Notes: generated by a model not told the origin, from the sequence alone. DNA of 64,000 bases from Nitriliruptoraceae bacterium (GCA_003565155.1 PXDB01000041.1:1-64000); one strand, 5' to 3'. Counted from the first letter of the stretch, positions 1 to 7,425 are shown. Translations and numbers: made by a program.

Positions 1-5
1 GGGAG

Positions 6-80
6 CGGACCTGACGGGATTTGAACCCGCGACCTCCACCTTGACAGGGTGGCGAGCACTCCTAACTGCTCCACAGGTCC
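6..80 (-). tRNA. tRNA-Asp (anticodon GTC)
   Basis: 75-nt cloverleaf read on the minus strand. The acceptor stem GGACCTG pairs with CAGGTCC. Anticodon stem CCACC/GGTGG encloses loop CTGTCAA, so the anticodon is GTC (Asp). The T-arm contains GGTTCAAATCC. The discriminator base is G, as expected for tRNA-Asp. The 3' CCA is not encoded and must be added post-transcriptionally. It lies 50 bp downstream of tRNA-Lys on the same strand, so the two may share a transcript. Confidence 0.96.
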
Positions 81-130
81 TTGCGATGGGCTGCCGGCCG
101 CGAGCGTACCGTCACCTCTGCAGCCGCTGG

Positions 131-203
131 TAGGCCGCGCGGGACTCGAACCCGCAACCAGCGGATTAAAAGTCCGATGCTCTGCCAGTTGAGCTAGCGG
201 CCC
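131..203 (-). tRNA. tRNA-Lys (anticodon TTT)
   Basis: 73-nt tRNA on the minus strand. GGGCCGC pairs with GCGGCCT with a G-U pair at 1:72, and the discriminator is A. The anticodon loop CTTTTAA gives TTT (Lys). D-arm TAGCTCAACTGGCAGAGCA and T-arm GGTTCGAGTCC are canonical. CCA is not encoded. First gene of a possible two-tRNA transcript with tRNA-Asp. Confidence 0.96.
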
Positions 204-282
204 AGGTTGTGACGACTCCGCGAGCGGAGCAGCGCGAGCGAAGACTACCCCTCGGCTCGCGACCCCGCCAACCGCCGCTGGC

Positions 283-288
283 TACCGT
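283..288 (+). promoter_or_regulatory. candidate -10 box (TACCGT) upstream of mshD
   Basis: TACCGT inside GGCTACCGTGC, about 100 nt upstream of the chosen mshD start. The same GC-rich TAnnnT box recurs upstream of many genes here. No convincing -35 is seen. If used, the transcript carries a leader made mostly of the 23-bp repeat at 298-366. Confidence 0.35.
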
Positions 289-297
289 GCGGCGCTC

Positions 298-366
298 CGC
301 CCGCAGCACCGCCGCAGCTCCGCCCGCAGCACCGCCGCAGCACCGCCCGCAGCACCGCCGCAGCAC
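298..366 (+). repeat. 23-bp tandem repeat, three copies, in the mshD leader
   Basis: Three direct copies at 298-320, 321-343 and 344-366 of a C-rich unit starting CGCCCGCAGCACC and ending CCGCAGCAC. The first copy has one substitution (CTC for CAC at its end). The 23-bp period is not a multiple of three, unlike the repeats inside genes in this window. This argues that the stretch is untranslated and that mshD starts at 389. Confidence 0.85.
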
Positions 367-388
367 CGCCACCGCACAGGAGCCCGGC

Positions 389-1339
389 ATGACCACCTCC
401 GACGGCCCGTACCGGTCGGTGCCCCTCGACGGGGAGCACGACGTGCGGACGGCGACCCGGCTGCTGGACGAGGCCGAGCGTGCCGCCGGTGTCCCGTTGC
501 TCGACGAGGCCGAGGCGCACCGGCTCGCGCGGTGGCGCAGCACGTGCGAGCGCCCCACCGGCTGGCAGGCCCTGCTCCTGTGCCGTGACGACGAGGTGAT
601 CGCCTACGCGGGTGTCGCGGCCGGTGCGTCCGACGATACGGCGACCGGCGACGTCGCGGTGGCCCGCCCGGTGCGCGACGCGCAGGAGGCGACGTGTGCG
701 GCCCTGCTCGCCGCCCGCGACGCGGCCACGGCCTTCGACGTGGCCCGGCTCCAGGTGTGGATGCGTGCGGTGGGTCCTGCCGAGGTGGCCGCCGCCGAGG
801 TCGCCGGCTTCGACCTCGAGCGTCGGCTGGCGGTCCTCGGTCGTGGTCTACCTGCCGAGGATGAGCGTGGGGCAGCCGCCCTCGATCGGCTGACCGCCGC
901 CGGGACACGCGTCCGCGCCTACGTGCCCGACCACGACGACGCGGCGGTGGTCGAGGTCCTCGCGGCGGCCTACGACGGCACCGACGACGGGGGGTGGGAC
1001 CGCACCCGCTTCGCCGAGCGGCGCGGGCTCCCCTGGTTCCGGCCGGAGGATCTGCTGGTCGCCCAGGATCCGGACGGCCATCTGGCCGGCATCCACTGGC
1101 TCAAGCGCCGCGGCGGCGGCGTGGGGGAGGTGTACAACCTCGCCGTCCATCCGCGGGCGCAGGGACGTGGTGCGGGCCCGGCGCTGCTGCGCGCCGGACT
1201 CGACCACCTCGACGCTGTCGGTTGCACCGAGGTGCTCCTGTGGGTCGATACCGCCAACGAACGGGCGGTGCACCTCTACCGCGCCCAGGGGTTCCGGACC
1301 CGCTGGGAGGACGTCGCCGTGGGGACCGCGCTGCCATGA
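389..1339 (+). CDS. mshD: mycothiol synthase (tandem GNAT acetyltransferase)
   Basis: Predicted last enzyme of mycothiol synthesis, acetylating Cys-GlcN-Ins with acetyl-CoA in the cytoplasm. The 316-aa protein has the family length and two GNAT halves. The N-terminal one (about 1-150) is degenerate. The C-terminal one (about 165-316) is complete, with GEVYNLAVHP followed by the acetyl-CoA pyrophosphate loop RAQGRGAG and the late motif DTANERAVHLYRAQGF. The WDRTRF and PWFRPEDLL segments are typical of MshD. The ATG at 389 follows ACAGGAG. Upstream in-frame codons cross a 23-bp repeat and were rejected as a start. The convergent neighbour is a GlnR-type regulator, the arrangement I recall for Rv0818/Rv0819 in Mycobacterium tuberculosis. 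A mycothiol-dependent reductase-like gene lies at 33.5 kb. Confidence 0.85.
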   Translation: MTTSDGPYRSVPLDGEHDVRTATRLLDEAERAAGVPLLDEAEAHRLARWRSTCERPTGWQALLLCRDDEVIAYAGVAAGASDDTATGDVAVARPVRDAQEATCAALLAARDAATAFDVARLQVWMRAVGPAEVAAAEVAGFDLERRLAVLGRGLPAEDERGAAALDRLTAAGTRVRAYVPDHDDAAVVEVLAAAYDGTDDGGWDRTRFAERRGLPWFRPEDLLVAQDPDGHLAGIHWLKRRGGGVGEVYNLAVHPRAQGRGAGPALLRAGLDHLDAVGCTEVLLWVDTANERAVHLYRAQGFRTRWEDVAVGTALP

Positions 1340-1406
1340 CGGGTGCGCCGGTGCGGACCGCCACCTCGGTGCGCGACGCCCCGTCCGGCGTGACCGGACC
1401 GTCGGT

Positions 1407-2141
1407 TCAGGACACGGCTGATGCGCCGTGGCGCACCTCGGCGGGGGTGTCGTCATCCTCCGGGCCGCGCTGCGTGCGCTGCCCGGGCGGCACGAGCTTG
1501 TAGCCGACGCCACGGACGGTCACGATCATCGACTCGTACTCCGGGCCGAGCTTCGCGCGCAGCCGTCGGATGTGCACGTCGACGGTCCGTGAACCACCGA
1601 AGTAGTCGTAGCCCCACACCTCCTGGAGGAGCAGCTCCCGGGTGAACACCCGGTTCGGTGCGTTCGCCAGGGCCTTGAGGAGCTCGAACTCCTTGTAGGT
1701 CAGGTCCAGGGGTTGGCCGCGCAGACGGACCTGGTAGCTGTCCTCGTCGACCACCAGGTCACCGACGTTCGCGGCCCGCTGCGGGTGTTCGGCCTTGACG
1801 CGGTCGCGGGCCAGGCGCAACCGCGTCTCCAGCTCCGCGGGGGAGGCCTGGGGCAGCACCCAGTCGTCGAACCCCCAGGACACCTTGATCGCCGCCAGGC
1901 CACCCTCCGGCATCACGACCACCACCGGCCGGTTCGGCTCGTGGAGCGAGGCGGCCCGCGAGGCCCCCGCCGCCAACCGCAGGTCCGCGGTGGCGTCGAT
2001 CAGCACCACGTCACAGGCACGCATCGCCTGGAGGGAGTCCGGTTGCAGCGGTGCATCCTGCACGGAGTGGTCGAGGAACTCCAGCCCCGGCAGCAGCACA
2101 GCACTGCCGCCGGATCGCTCGGTGAGCACCAGCAGGTGCAA
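1407..2141 (-). CDS. glnR: GlnR-type orphan winged-helix response regulator
   Basis: OmpR-family regulator resembling actinobacterial GlnR, which controls nitrogen assimilation genes. The receiver-like N-terminus (about 1-115) has VLIDATADLRLA, where a phosphorylatable Asp site would lie, and the GlnR-like segment PEGGLAAIKVSWGFDDWVLP. The winged-helix C-terminus (about 130-225) has LTYKEFELLKALA, RTVDVHIRRLRAKL and VRGVGYKL. No histidine kinase gene is adjacent, as for GlnR. I chose the TTG start at 2141 because GAGGAG lies 6 nt upstream and the resulting N-terminus (LHLLVLTERS) matches the family. An ATG at 2309 would give 300 aa with a disordered Pro-rich tail. Convergent with mshD. Confidence 0.8.
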   Translation of the reverse strand: MHLLVLTERSGGSAVLLPGLEFLDHSVQDAPLQPDSLQAMRACDVVLIDATADLRLAAGASRAASLHEPNRPVVVVMPEGGLAAIKVSWGFDDWVLPQASPAELETRLRLARDRVKAEHPQRAANVGDLVVDEDSYQVRLRGQPLDLTYKEFELLKALANAPNRVFTRELLLQEVWGYDYFGGSRTVDVHIRRLRAKLGPEYESMIVTVRGVGYKLVPPGQRTQRGPEDDDTPAEVRHGASAVS

Positions 2142-2554
2142 CCGTGTCTCCTCGTCCGTGTCACCCGGTCCGACCGCCAGGAAGGGTCCGGCCACGGTGC
2201 GTGTGCGGGGTCCGGGCCGGAGTGCGCCCGGACACGTCGACGCCCCGGGATCGACGTCGTCCGTCGGTGGAGGCGTCGTCGCCGGGGCCAGCGGTGCGAA
2301 GGATGCCACCGTCGAGGTGGTCCGTCCACCTCGGGTTGTGGCAGCGCGCCCCGCACGGCACAGGCTGCGCGGACGTGCCCGGAGCTCTGCCGCCCCGGCG
2401 CCGCCCCGTCACGGTGCCAGGGGTGTCCGCTCACGGGCCGGCGATCGCTGCGCACCGACGGGACGTAGGCTGATGGGACCGTGGACATCGTCGACCCGCC
2501 AACCACCTCCGTGCCGGGTGCGATCACCGCCGCCGGATGAGGGGAGCGAGCCGG
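2142..2554. other. divergent intergenic region between glnR and the HTH-TusA gene
   Basis: 413 bp of GC-rich DNA. Part of it would be coding if glnR used the upstream ATG at 2309. The only signal I can point to is a TAGGCT box at 2466-2471 on the plus strand. I see no tRNA, riboswitch fold, strong hairpin or extra gene. Confidence 0.5.
2466..2471 (+). promoter_or_regulatory. candidate -10 box (TAGGCT) for the HTH-TusA gene
   Basis: TAGGCT in GGACGTAGGCTGATGG, about 85 nt before the chosen GTG start. It matches the recurring TAnnnT box of this window. No -35 is evident. Confidence 0.35.
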
Positions 2555-3502
2555 GTGCCGCACGAGGATGCAGCCGTCCAGCAGGCCCTCGCGATCCCGA
2601 CCCGCGCAGGGATCTATCGGCGGCTGCGGTCCGAGGGTCAGCCCGTGTCCGCGCGCGAGGCGGCAGAGATGTTCGGGCTGCACCCCAACGTCGCCCGCAA
2701 CCACCTCGATGTGCTCGCCGATGCCGGGTTGGTGGTGACCGGGACCCGGAAGCACCCCGGTGGTGGACGGCCGGCGAGGGTCTACGTCGCACGGGAGCAG
2801 GCGGCCACGGGGACGACGCCGCAGGTGCCGGCGGGGAGTCAGCTCGCCGTCCACGCGCTGGTCCAGCTGATCGCCGGCCTCGCCGAGCACCGAGACAAGC
2901 TGGCCCTGTTGGCGGAGGAGCAGGGGCGCCGACTCGTCCACGTGGCGGCCGGCCGTGCCTCGGTCCGTGACCTGTCCGCCGCGGCGGTGGTGGCCGTGGA
3001 GGCCCTGCGCACCGCCTTCCCGGAGGTCCGCCTCGCCGAGGTGTCCGACGCCGGCGCGGTCGTGGAGGGGCTCGACGTCGGGCTCCGACTCATCGGCGAG
3101 GTGGACGGTCAGGTCGGTGACGCGCTGGCCGCAGGGTTCGTGCGGGGGGCGGTCAGCGCAGCGGGGTTCCCCGTCGAGGCGCACGCCGAGGTGGGCCGGG
3201 TCACGCTGTCCCCGGCCGCGGTCCTCGACGCGGCGGGGGAGCCGGTGCTGCCGGCGCCGACCGGGACCGTGGACGCCCGGGGCCTGCCCTTCGAGCGGGG
3301 GGTCGTGTCCGCCATGCGCGCCATGGTCCCGCTGCGGCCCGGGGGTCACCTGGAGGTCCTCACCGACGGGCAGGGGGCACCCGCGGGCTACGCCCGGTGG
3401 GCCGACCGCGCGGGTCACCAGGTGATCGACGTCGCCCGGATCCGCGATGTGCGGGGCAGGCAGGCGGTCCGGGTGCTGCTCCGCAAGGCCACGGGACGCT
3501 GA
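2555..3502 (+). CDS. HTH transcriptional regulator with C-terminal TusA-like domain
   Basis: 315-aa predicted DNA-binding protein. The N-terminus (about 10-78) is a winged HTH of the ArsR/COG2345 type: PTRAGIYRRLRS, then HPNVARNHLDVLADAGLV as recognition helix and a GRPARVY wing. A helical middle region (about 90-215) is unassigned. The last 75 residues (DARGL..., LRPGGHLEVLTDG, WADRAGHQVIDV) resemble TusA/SirA sulfurtransferase domains. The Cys-Pro that normally follows DARGL is missing (here PF), so sulfur transfer is unlikely and a sensory role is possible. I chose the GTG at 2555, preceded by AGGGGAG. An ATG at 2537 has no clear ribosome site. A perfect inverted repeat sits directly after the stop, before an acyl-CoA dehydrogenase. 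Confidence 0.7.
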   Translation: MPHEDAAVQQALAIPTRAGIYRRLRSEGQPVSAREAAEMFGLHPNVARNHLDVLADAGLVVTGTRKHPGGGRPARVYVAREQAATGTTPQVPAGSQLAVHALVQLIAGLAEHRDKLALLAEEQGRRLVHVAAGRASVRDLSAAAVVAVEALRTAFPEVRLAEVSDAGAVVEGLDVGLRLIGEVDGQVGDALAAGFVRGAVSAAGFPVEAHAEVGRVTLSPAAVLDAAGEPVLPAPTGTVDARGLPFERGVVSAMRAMVPLRPGGHLEVLTDGQGAPAGYARWADRAGHQVIDVARIRDVRGRQAVRVLLRKATGR

Positions 3503-3531
3503 CCGGAACGATTCCAGCTTTGCCGTTCCGG
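3503..3531. promoter_or_regulatory. perfect 8-bp inverted repeat after the HTH-TusA gene
   Basis: CCGGAACG at 3503-3510 and CGTTCCGG at 3524-3531 are exact inverse complements separated by 13 nt. The repeat begins immediately after the stop codon at 3500-3502 and lies 143 bp before the acyl-CoA dehydrogenase start. It could be a terminator (no T-run follows) or an operator for the regulator just upstream. Confidence 0.55.
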
Positions 3532-3674
3532 TACCGAGGTGGCACGCTTCCCCCGGCCCCGCGGGAGGCGGGGCGCACGGTCGCGGCGCCGCCGAGGTGG
3601 CGTCGTCCGAGCCGAGGACCGGATCCGTCGCCGCAGCCACGGCGAGGTCCGGACAGGACGTAAGGGAGTGGGTC

Positions 3675-4826
3675 GTGGACTTCCGTCTGAGCGAGGAGCA
3701 GGAGGCGTTCCTGGACTCCGTGCGGGCCTTCGCCCGCGAGCACGTGGAACCGGGCGTGCTGGAGCGGGACCGCGCCGGTACCTGGGACTGGGACGTGTGG
3801 AAGCAGGTGTCGAGCTTCGGGCTGGCCGGGCTGCCCGTGCCCGAGGAGTACGGCGGCTCCGGCGCCGACGTCCTCACCACCGGGCTGGCGCTGGAGGGCC
3901 TGGCCTACGGCGGGAGGGACGCGGGCCTGAACCTCTCCCTCGGCGCGCACCTGACCATCGGCGCGATGCCCATCGCCCTCCACGGCAACGAGGAGCAGAA
4001 ACAGCGGTGGCTGCCGAAGCTCGCCGCGGGGGAGACCGTCGGTGCCTTCGCCATCACCGAGCCCGAGGCTGGGTCCGACACCGCCGGGATGAAGACCCGC
4101 GCGGAGCAGCACGGCGACACCTACGTGCTGAACGGCACCAAGACCTTCATCACCAACGGCTCGCTCGCCGAGGTGGTGACGGTGATCGCCCGCACCGATC
4201 CCGAAGCTCCGGCGGGTCAGGCCTTCACCGCCTTCCTGGTCGAGAAGGGCACGCCGGGTTTCGAGGTGTCGAAGGAGCTGAAGAAGCTCGGCAACCGGAC
4301 CTCCCCTACCAACGAGCTGTCGATGACCGACGTCGAGGTGCACGAGTCCCAGATCCTCGGCGACGTCGGCAGCGCGCTGTGGAAGGTCGGGTTCGAGTGC
4401 TTCGACTGGGAGCGGTGCGTGATGGTCGCCTCGGCGATCGGCGGGATGCAGCGCGACCTCGAGGAGTCGGTGCGCTACGCGAAGGAGCGGGAGGCCTTCG
4501 GCAAGCCGATCGGCCGGTTCGGGGCGATCCAGCACAAGGTGGCCCAGATGCGCCTGCGCCTGGAGATCGCCCGGCTGCTCCAGCGCCAGGCGGCGTGGAT
4601 GAAGGACGAGGGGCTGGAGCACTCCACCGAGGCGGCGATGGCCAAGGCCTACATCGGCGAGGCGGGCGTGGAGTCGGCCCTCGATGCCATCCAGCTGCAC
4701 GGCGGCTGGGGCTACGTGGACGAGTTCCACGTCGAGCGTTCGCTGCGCGACGCCAAGCTCGCCGGGATCGGCGGCGGGACCACGGAGATCCAGGAGATGA
4801 TCATCGCCCGCACGCTGCTCGGCTGA
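3675..4826 (+). CDS. acyl-CoA dehydrogenase (isovaleryl/long-chain-like)
   Basis: FAD enzyme for alpha,beta-dehydrogenation of an acyl-CoA; 383 aa, standard length. It has FAITEPEAGSD and TKTFITNG in the middle domain, [15 protein letters not shown] in the C-terminal helical domain and GGWGYVDEF near the end. The position of the catalytic Glu in short- and medium-chain enzymes (YEGT) reads GGGT here. Instead Glu246 lies in DWERCVM, where isovaleryl-CoA and long-chain acyl-CoA dehydrogenases carry their base. The GTG start at 3675 follows AAGGGAG by 6 nt. The substrate cannot be read from sequence. The upstream HTH-TusA regulator may control it. Confidence 0.9.
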   Translation: MDFRLSEEQEAFLDSVRAFAREHVEPGVLERDRAGTWDWDVWKQVSSFGLAGLPVPEEYGGSGADVLTTGLALEGLAYGGRDAGLNLSLGAHLTIGAMPIALHGNEEQKQRWLPKLAAGETVGAFAITEPEAGSDTAGMKTRAEQHGDTYVLNGTKTFITNGSLAEVVTVIARTDPEAPAGQAFTAFLVEKGTPGFEVSKELKKLGNRTSPTNELSMTDVEVHESQILGDVGSALWKVGFECFDWERCVMVASAIGGMQRDLEESVRYAKEREAFGKPIGRFGAIQHKVAQMRLRLEIARLLQRQAAWMKDEGLEHSTEAAMAKAYIGEAGVESALDAIQLHGGWGYVDEFHVERSLRDAKLAGIGGGTTEIQEMIIARTLLG

Positions 4827-4833
4827 CCCCGCG

Positions 4834-4849
4834 ACGCGGTGGACCGCGT
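4834..4849. terminator. candidate bidirectional hairpin between convergent genes
   Basis: ACGCGGT (4834-4840) and ACCGCGT (4843-4849) form a 7-bp inverted repeat with a very short loop, in the 46-bp gap between the convergent acyl-CoA dehydrogenase and lacI-type genes. There is no T-tract. Confidence 0.4.
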
Positions 4850-4872
4850 GCCGTGATGGCAGCCGACCCGCC

Positions 4873-5979
4873 TCAGCCGGTCCGGGTCCCCGGCTCGGAT
4901 GCCGTCGTGACGTCGTCGGTGCCGGTGTCGGTCTCGCTGGGTGCGGCGGTCTCCGCCGCCGGCCCCGTTGAGCTGCGTACGACCAGTTCCGGGCGGAAGG
5001 TCAGCTCCGGTGTCGCCGCGCCGGCGTCGGTGATCTGCGCGGTCAGCAGCTGCACGATGGCGGAGCCCATCGACTCGAAGGGCTGCTGCACGCTGGTCAG
5101 GGGCGGATCCATGAAGTTGTTGGGGCCGGCGTCGTCGAAGCCCATCACCGACAGGTCGGCGGGGACCTCGAGCCCCTGCTCCCGGGCCGCCCGGATCACC
5201 CCGAGCGCCATCCGGTCGCTGGCGCACACCACCGCGGTGACCCCGAGCGGCAGCAGCGCGGCCCCGGCGGCGTGCCCGCCCTCGATGCCGTAGATCGTGT
5301 CGGTCATCAGCGCCGGATCGACCACCAGGCCGGCCCGGGCCATGCCGTCCAGGTACCCGAGCCGCAGCCGTGCAGCGGTCACGTAGCGGGACGGCCCCAG
5401 CGCCAGGCCGATCCTGCGGTGGCCGAGCGAGGCGAGGTGCGCGACGGCCAGGCGGGTCACCTCGGCGTGGTCCACGGTCACCGCGGCGATGTCGCCGAGA
5501 TCCTCGTCCCGGCCGTTGACCAGCACCAGCGGGAGCCCGCCGGCCCGCAGGTCGTGGTAGCGCTGATGGTCCGCGGTGGTGTCGGCGTGCTCGCCGGAGA
5601 TCAGCACGATGCCGGTGACGGCGTGGTCCTGCAGGACCTCGAGGTAGTCCGCCTCCCCCATCCCTGCCGGGGTCGAGGTGCACAGCACCGTGGTCAGCCC
5701 TTCGCGTGCGAGGCGGGACTCGAGCGCCTGGGCGAAGCGGGGGAACACCGGGTTGTCGAGCTCGGGGACGATCAGGCCCACCAGCCCGGTGCGCCGCGCC
5801 GGACGCAGGCGTCCATGCTCGTAGCCGAGCTGCGACAGGGCCTGTAGCACCGCAAGCCGCGTCGGCTCGGCGACCCCGGGCCGGTCGTTGAGGACGCGGC
5901 TGACCGTCGCCTGGCTGACACCGGCGTGGTCTGCGACGTGCTTCAGACGAGGTTTCACGGGGTGGACAGTAGGGCTCAC
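4873..5979 (-). CDS. LacI-family repressor of the maltose operon
   Basis: 368-aa sugar-responsive repressor. The HTH is at about 12-35 (LKHVADHAGVSQATVSRVLN), followed by the hinge region (VLQALSQLGYEHGRLRP) and a periplasmic-binding-protein-like ligand domain from about 65 to 340 (VGLIVPELDNPVF, SLGHRRIGLALGPSRY, VMGFDDAGPNN, TSVQQPFESMG). It is divergent from the maltose/maltodextrin ABC operon, and three TTGCA-type half-sites lie between them, so local control by a maltodextrin-type inducer is likely. The GTG start at 5979 has AAGGGGG very close upstream. An in-frame GTG at 5958 is an alternative. The C-terminal 25 residues are Thr/Ala/Glu-rich and outside the family fold. Confidence 0.88.
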   Translation of the reverse strand: MSPTVHPVKPRLKHVADHAGVSQATVSRVLNDRPGVAEPTRLAVLQALSQLGYEHGRLRPARRTGLVGLIVPELDNPVFPRFAQALESRLAREGLTTVLCTSTPAGMGEADYLEVLQDHAVTGIVLISGEHADTTADHQRYHDLRAGGLPLVLVNGRDEDLGDIAAVTVDHAEVTRLAVAHLASLGHRRIGLALGPSRYVTAARLRLGYLDGMARAGLVVDPALMTDTIYGIEGGHAAGAALLPLGVTAVVCASDRMALGVIRAAREQGLEVPADLSVMGFDDAGPNNFMDPPLTSVQQPFESMGSAIVQLLTAQITDAGAATPELTFRPELVVRSSTGPAAETAAPSETDTGTDDVTTASEPGTRTG

Positions 5980-5988
5980 CCCCCTTCA

Positions 5989-6057
5989 CTGCAAGAAGTT
6001 CCGGAAAATCTTGACATCTCTCTGAAACATGTTGCAAACTTCGACGTGACCTTGCAG
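5989..6057. promoter_or_regulatory. maltose operon promoter with three LacI-type half-sites
   Basis: The lacI-malE divergent gap has CTGCAAG at 5989-5995, TTGCAA at 6032-6037 and CTTGCAG at 6051-6057. The outer two are inverted copies of one motif, and it resembles the CTTGCAG element I recall for Streptomyces MalR. A TTGACA -35 lies at 6011-6016. A possible -10, CAAACT at 6035-6040 (18-bp spacer), overlaps the central site, so repressor bound there would block polymerase. This AT-richer patch stands out from its surroundings. Confidence 0.65.
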
Positions 6058-6111
6058 CATCGGACGTGCGGGGCGACAGGCCCCGCCGCCGACTACCCAT
6101 CTGGAGACACG

Positions 6112-7425
6112 ATGAAGCGGTACCGCAAGTGGATCGCTCTCGTCCCCGTCGCCGCTCTCGTCCTTGCCGCCTGCGGTACGGACGAGGAGCCCGCGGACGA
6201 GCCCGTCGAGGAGGTCGAGGAGACCGAGGAGGCGGAGGAAGAGGAAGAGGCCGTCGAGGAGGAAGAGGAGGCCGAGGAGGACGAGGAGGCCGCACCGGTG
6301 CGTGCGGACGCCGATCTGGTCATCTGGGCCGATGACACCCGCCGGGACGTGGTGGAGCCCTTCGCCGAGCAGTTCGGTGACGAGCAGGGCATCAGCGTCG
6401 CCGTGCAGGAGGTCCCCTTCGACCAGATCCGTGAGAACGTCGTGATCCAGGGCCCCGCCGGCCAGGGTCCCGACATCTTCATCGGTGCCCACGACTGGCT
6501 CGGCGAGATGGTCGAGAGCGGCGTGGTCGCACCCCTGGACCTCGGTGGCGCGGCGGATGACTTCCTCGAGGTCGCGACCCAGGCCTTCGCCTACGACGGC
6601 ACCAACTACGGCCTGCCCTACGCGATCGAGAACATCGCCCTGATCCGCAACACCGAGCTCGCCCCCGAGCCGGTCGAGACCCTCGACGACATGGTCGAGG
6701 TGGGTCTGGCCGCGGTCGAGGCCGGCGACGCCGACCTGCCCGTCGCCTGGCAGCAGGACCCCGGTGACCCCTTCCACAACTACTGGGTCGTGACCGGGGC
6801 CGGCGGCTACGTCTTCGGTCAGGCCGACGACGGCTCCTACCTCGCCGACGACATCGGCATCGACTCCGAGGGTGGTCTGCGGGCCGCGGAGATCTTCGGT
6901 GAGCTGTACGAGCAGGACGTGCTCAACCAGGACATCTCCTACGACATCATGATCGACACCTTCAGCTCCGGCCGTGCCCCCTTCGCCGTCACCGGTCCGT
7001 GGGCGCTGGGTGACTTCGAGGGCGTCGACTTCGAGGTCGAGCCGCTGCCCGCGATCGATGGCAACCCGGCCGGTCCCTTCGTGGGTGTCCAGGGCTTCAT
7101 GCTGTCGGCCTTCGCGGAGAACGAGCTCGCGGCCCGCACCTTCGTGCTGGACTTCATGGGCACGGCCGACGCGCAGCTCGAGCTGTACGAGGCCGGCAAC
7201 CGTCCGCCGGCGCTGGTGGACGCCTTCGAGCAGGTCCAGGACGACCCGGCCGTGGCGGGCTTCGGTGCCGCCGGTGAGGACGGGCGCCCGATGCCGGCGA
7301 TCCCGGAGATGGGATCGGTGTGGGAGGCCTGGACGCTGGCCTACACCAACATCTTCTCCGGCGCCGATCCGGAGGAGTCCTTCGAGGAGGCGGCGAACCA
7401 GATCCGTGAGCTGATCGGACTGTGA
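6112..7425 (+). CDS. malE: maltose/maltodextrin ABC transporter substrate-binding lipoprotein
   Basis: 437-aa MalE-type solute-binding protein. The N-terminus has MKRYRKW, a hydrophobic stretch and lipobox LAAC, with Cys22 the lipidated residue. Residues about 25-60 are an extreme Glu/Asp linker, then the binding domain begins (ADLVIWADDTRRDVVEPFAEQF). GPAGQGPDIFIGAHDWLGEMV and GLPYAIENIALIRN are typical MalE blocks. The ATG follows CTGGAG. First gene of an operon with two permeases and a GH13 hydrolase; no ATPase gene is present, so a shared MsiK/MalK-type ATPase elsewhere is inferred. The downstream hairpin at 7447-7475 may give higher expression than the permeases. The acidic linker suggests adaptation to high salt. 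Confidence 0.92.
   Translation: MKRYRKWIALVPVAALVLAACGTDEEPADEPVEEVEETEEAEEEEEAVEEEEEAEEDEEAAPVRADADLVIWADDTRRDVVEPFAEQFGDEQGISVAVQEVPFDQIRENVVIQGPAGQGPDIFIGAHDWLGEMVESGVVAPLDLGGAADDFLEVATQAFAYDGTNYGLPYAIENIALIRNTELAPEPVETLDDMVEVGLAAVEAGDADLPVAWQQDPGDPFHNYWVVTGAGGYVFGQADDGSYLADDIGIDSEGGLRAAEIFGELYEQDVLNQDISYDIMIDTFSSGRAPFAVTGPWALGDFEGVDFEVEPLPAIDGNPAGPFVGVQGFMLSAFAENELAARTFVLDFMGTADAQLELYEAGNRPPALVDAFEQVQDDPAVAGFGAAGEDGRPMPAIPEMGSVWEAWTLAYTNIFSGADPEESFEEAANQIRELIGL

Noticed and set aside
2142-2309. N-terminal extension of the GlnR-type regulator from an ATG at 2309
   Set aside because: The extra 56 residues are Pro/Thr-rich with no homology, and the TTG at 2141 has a well-placed GAGGAG site.
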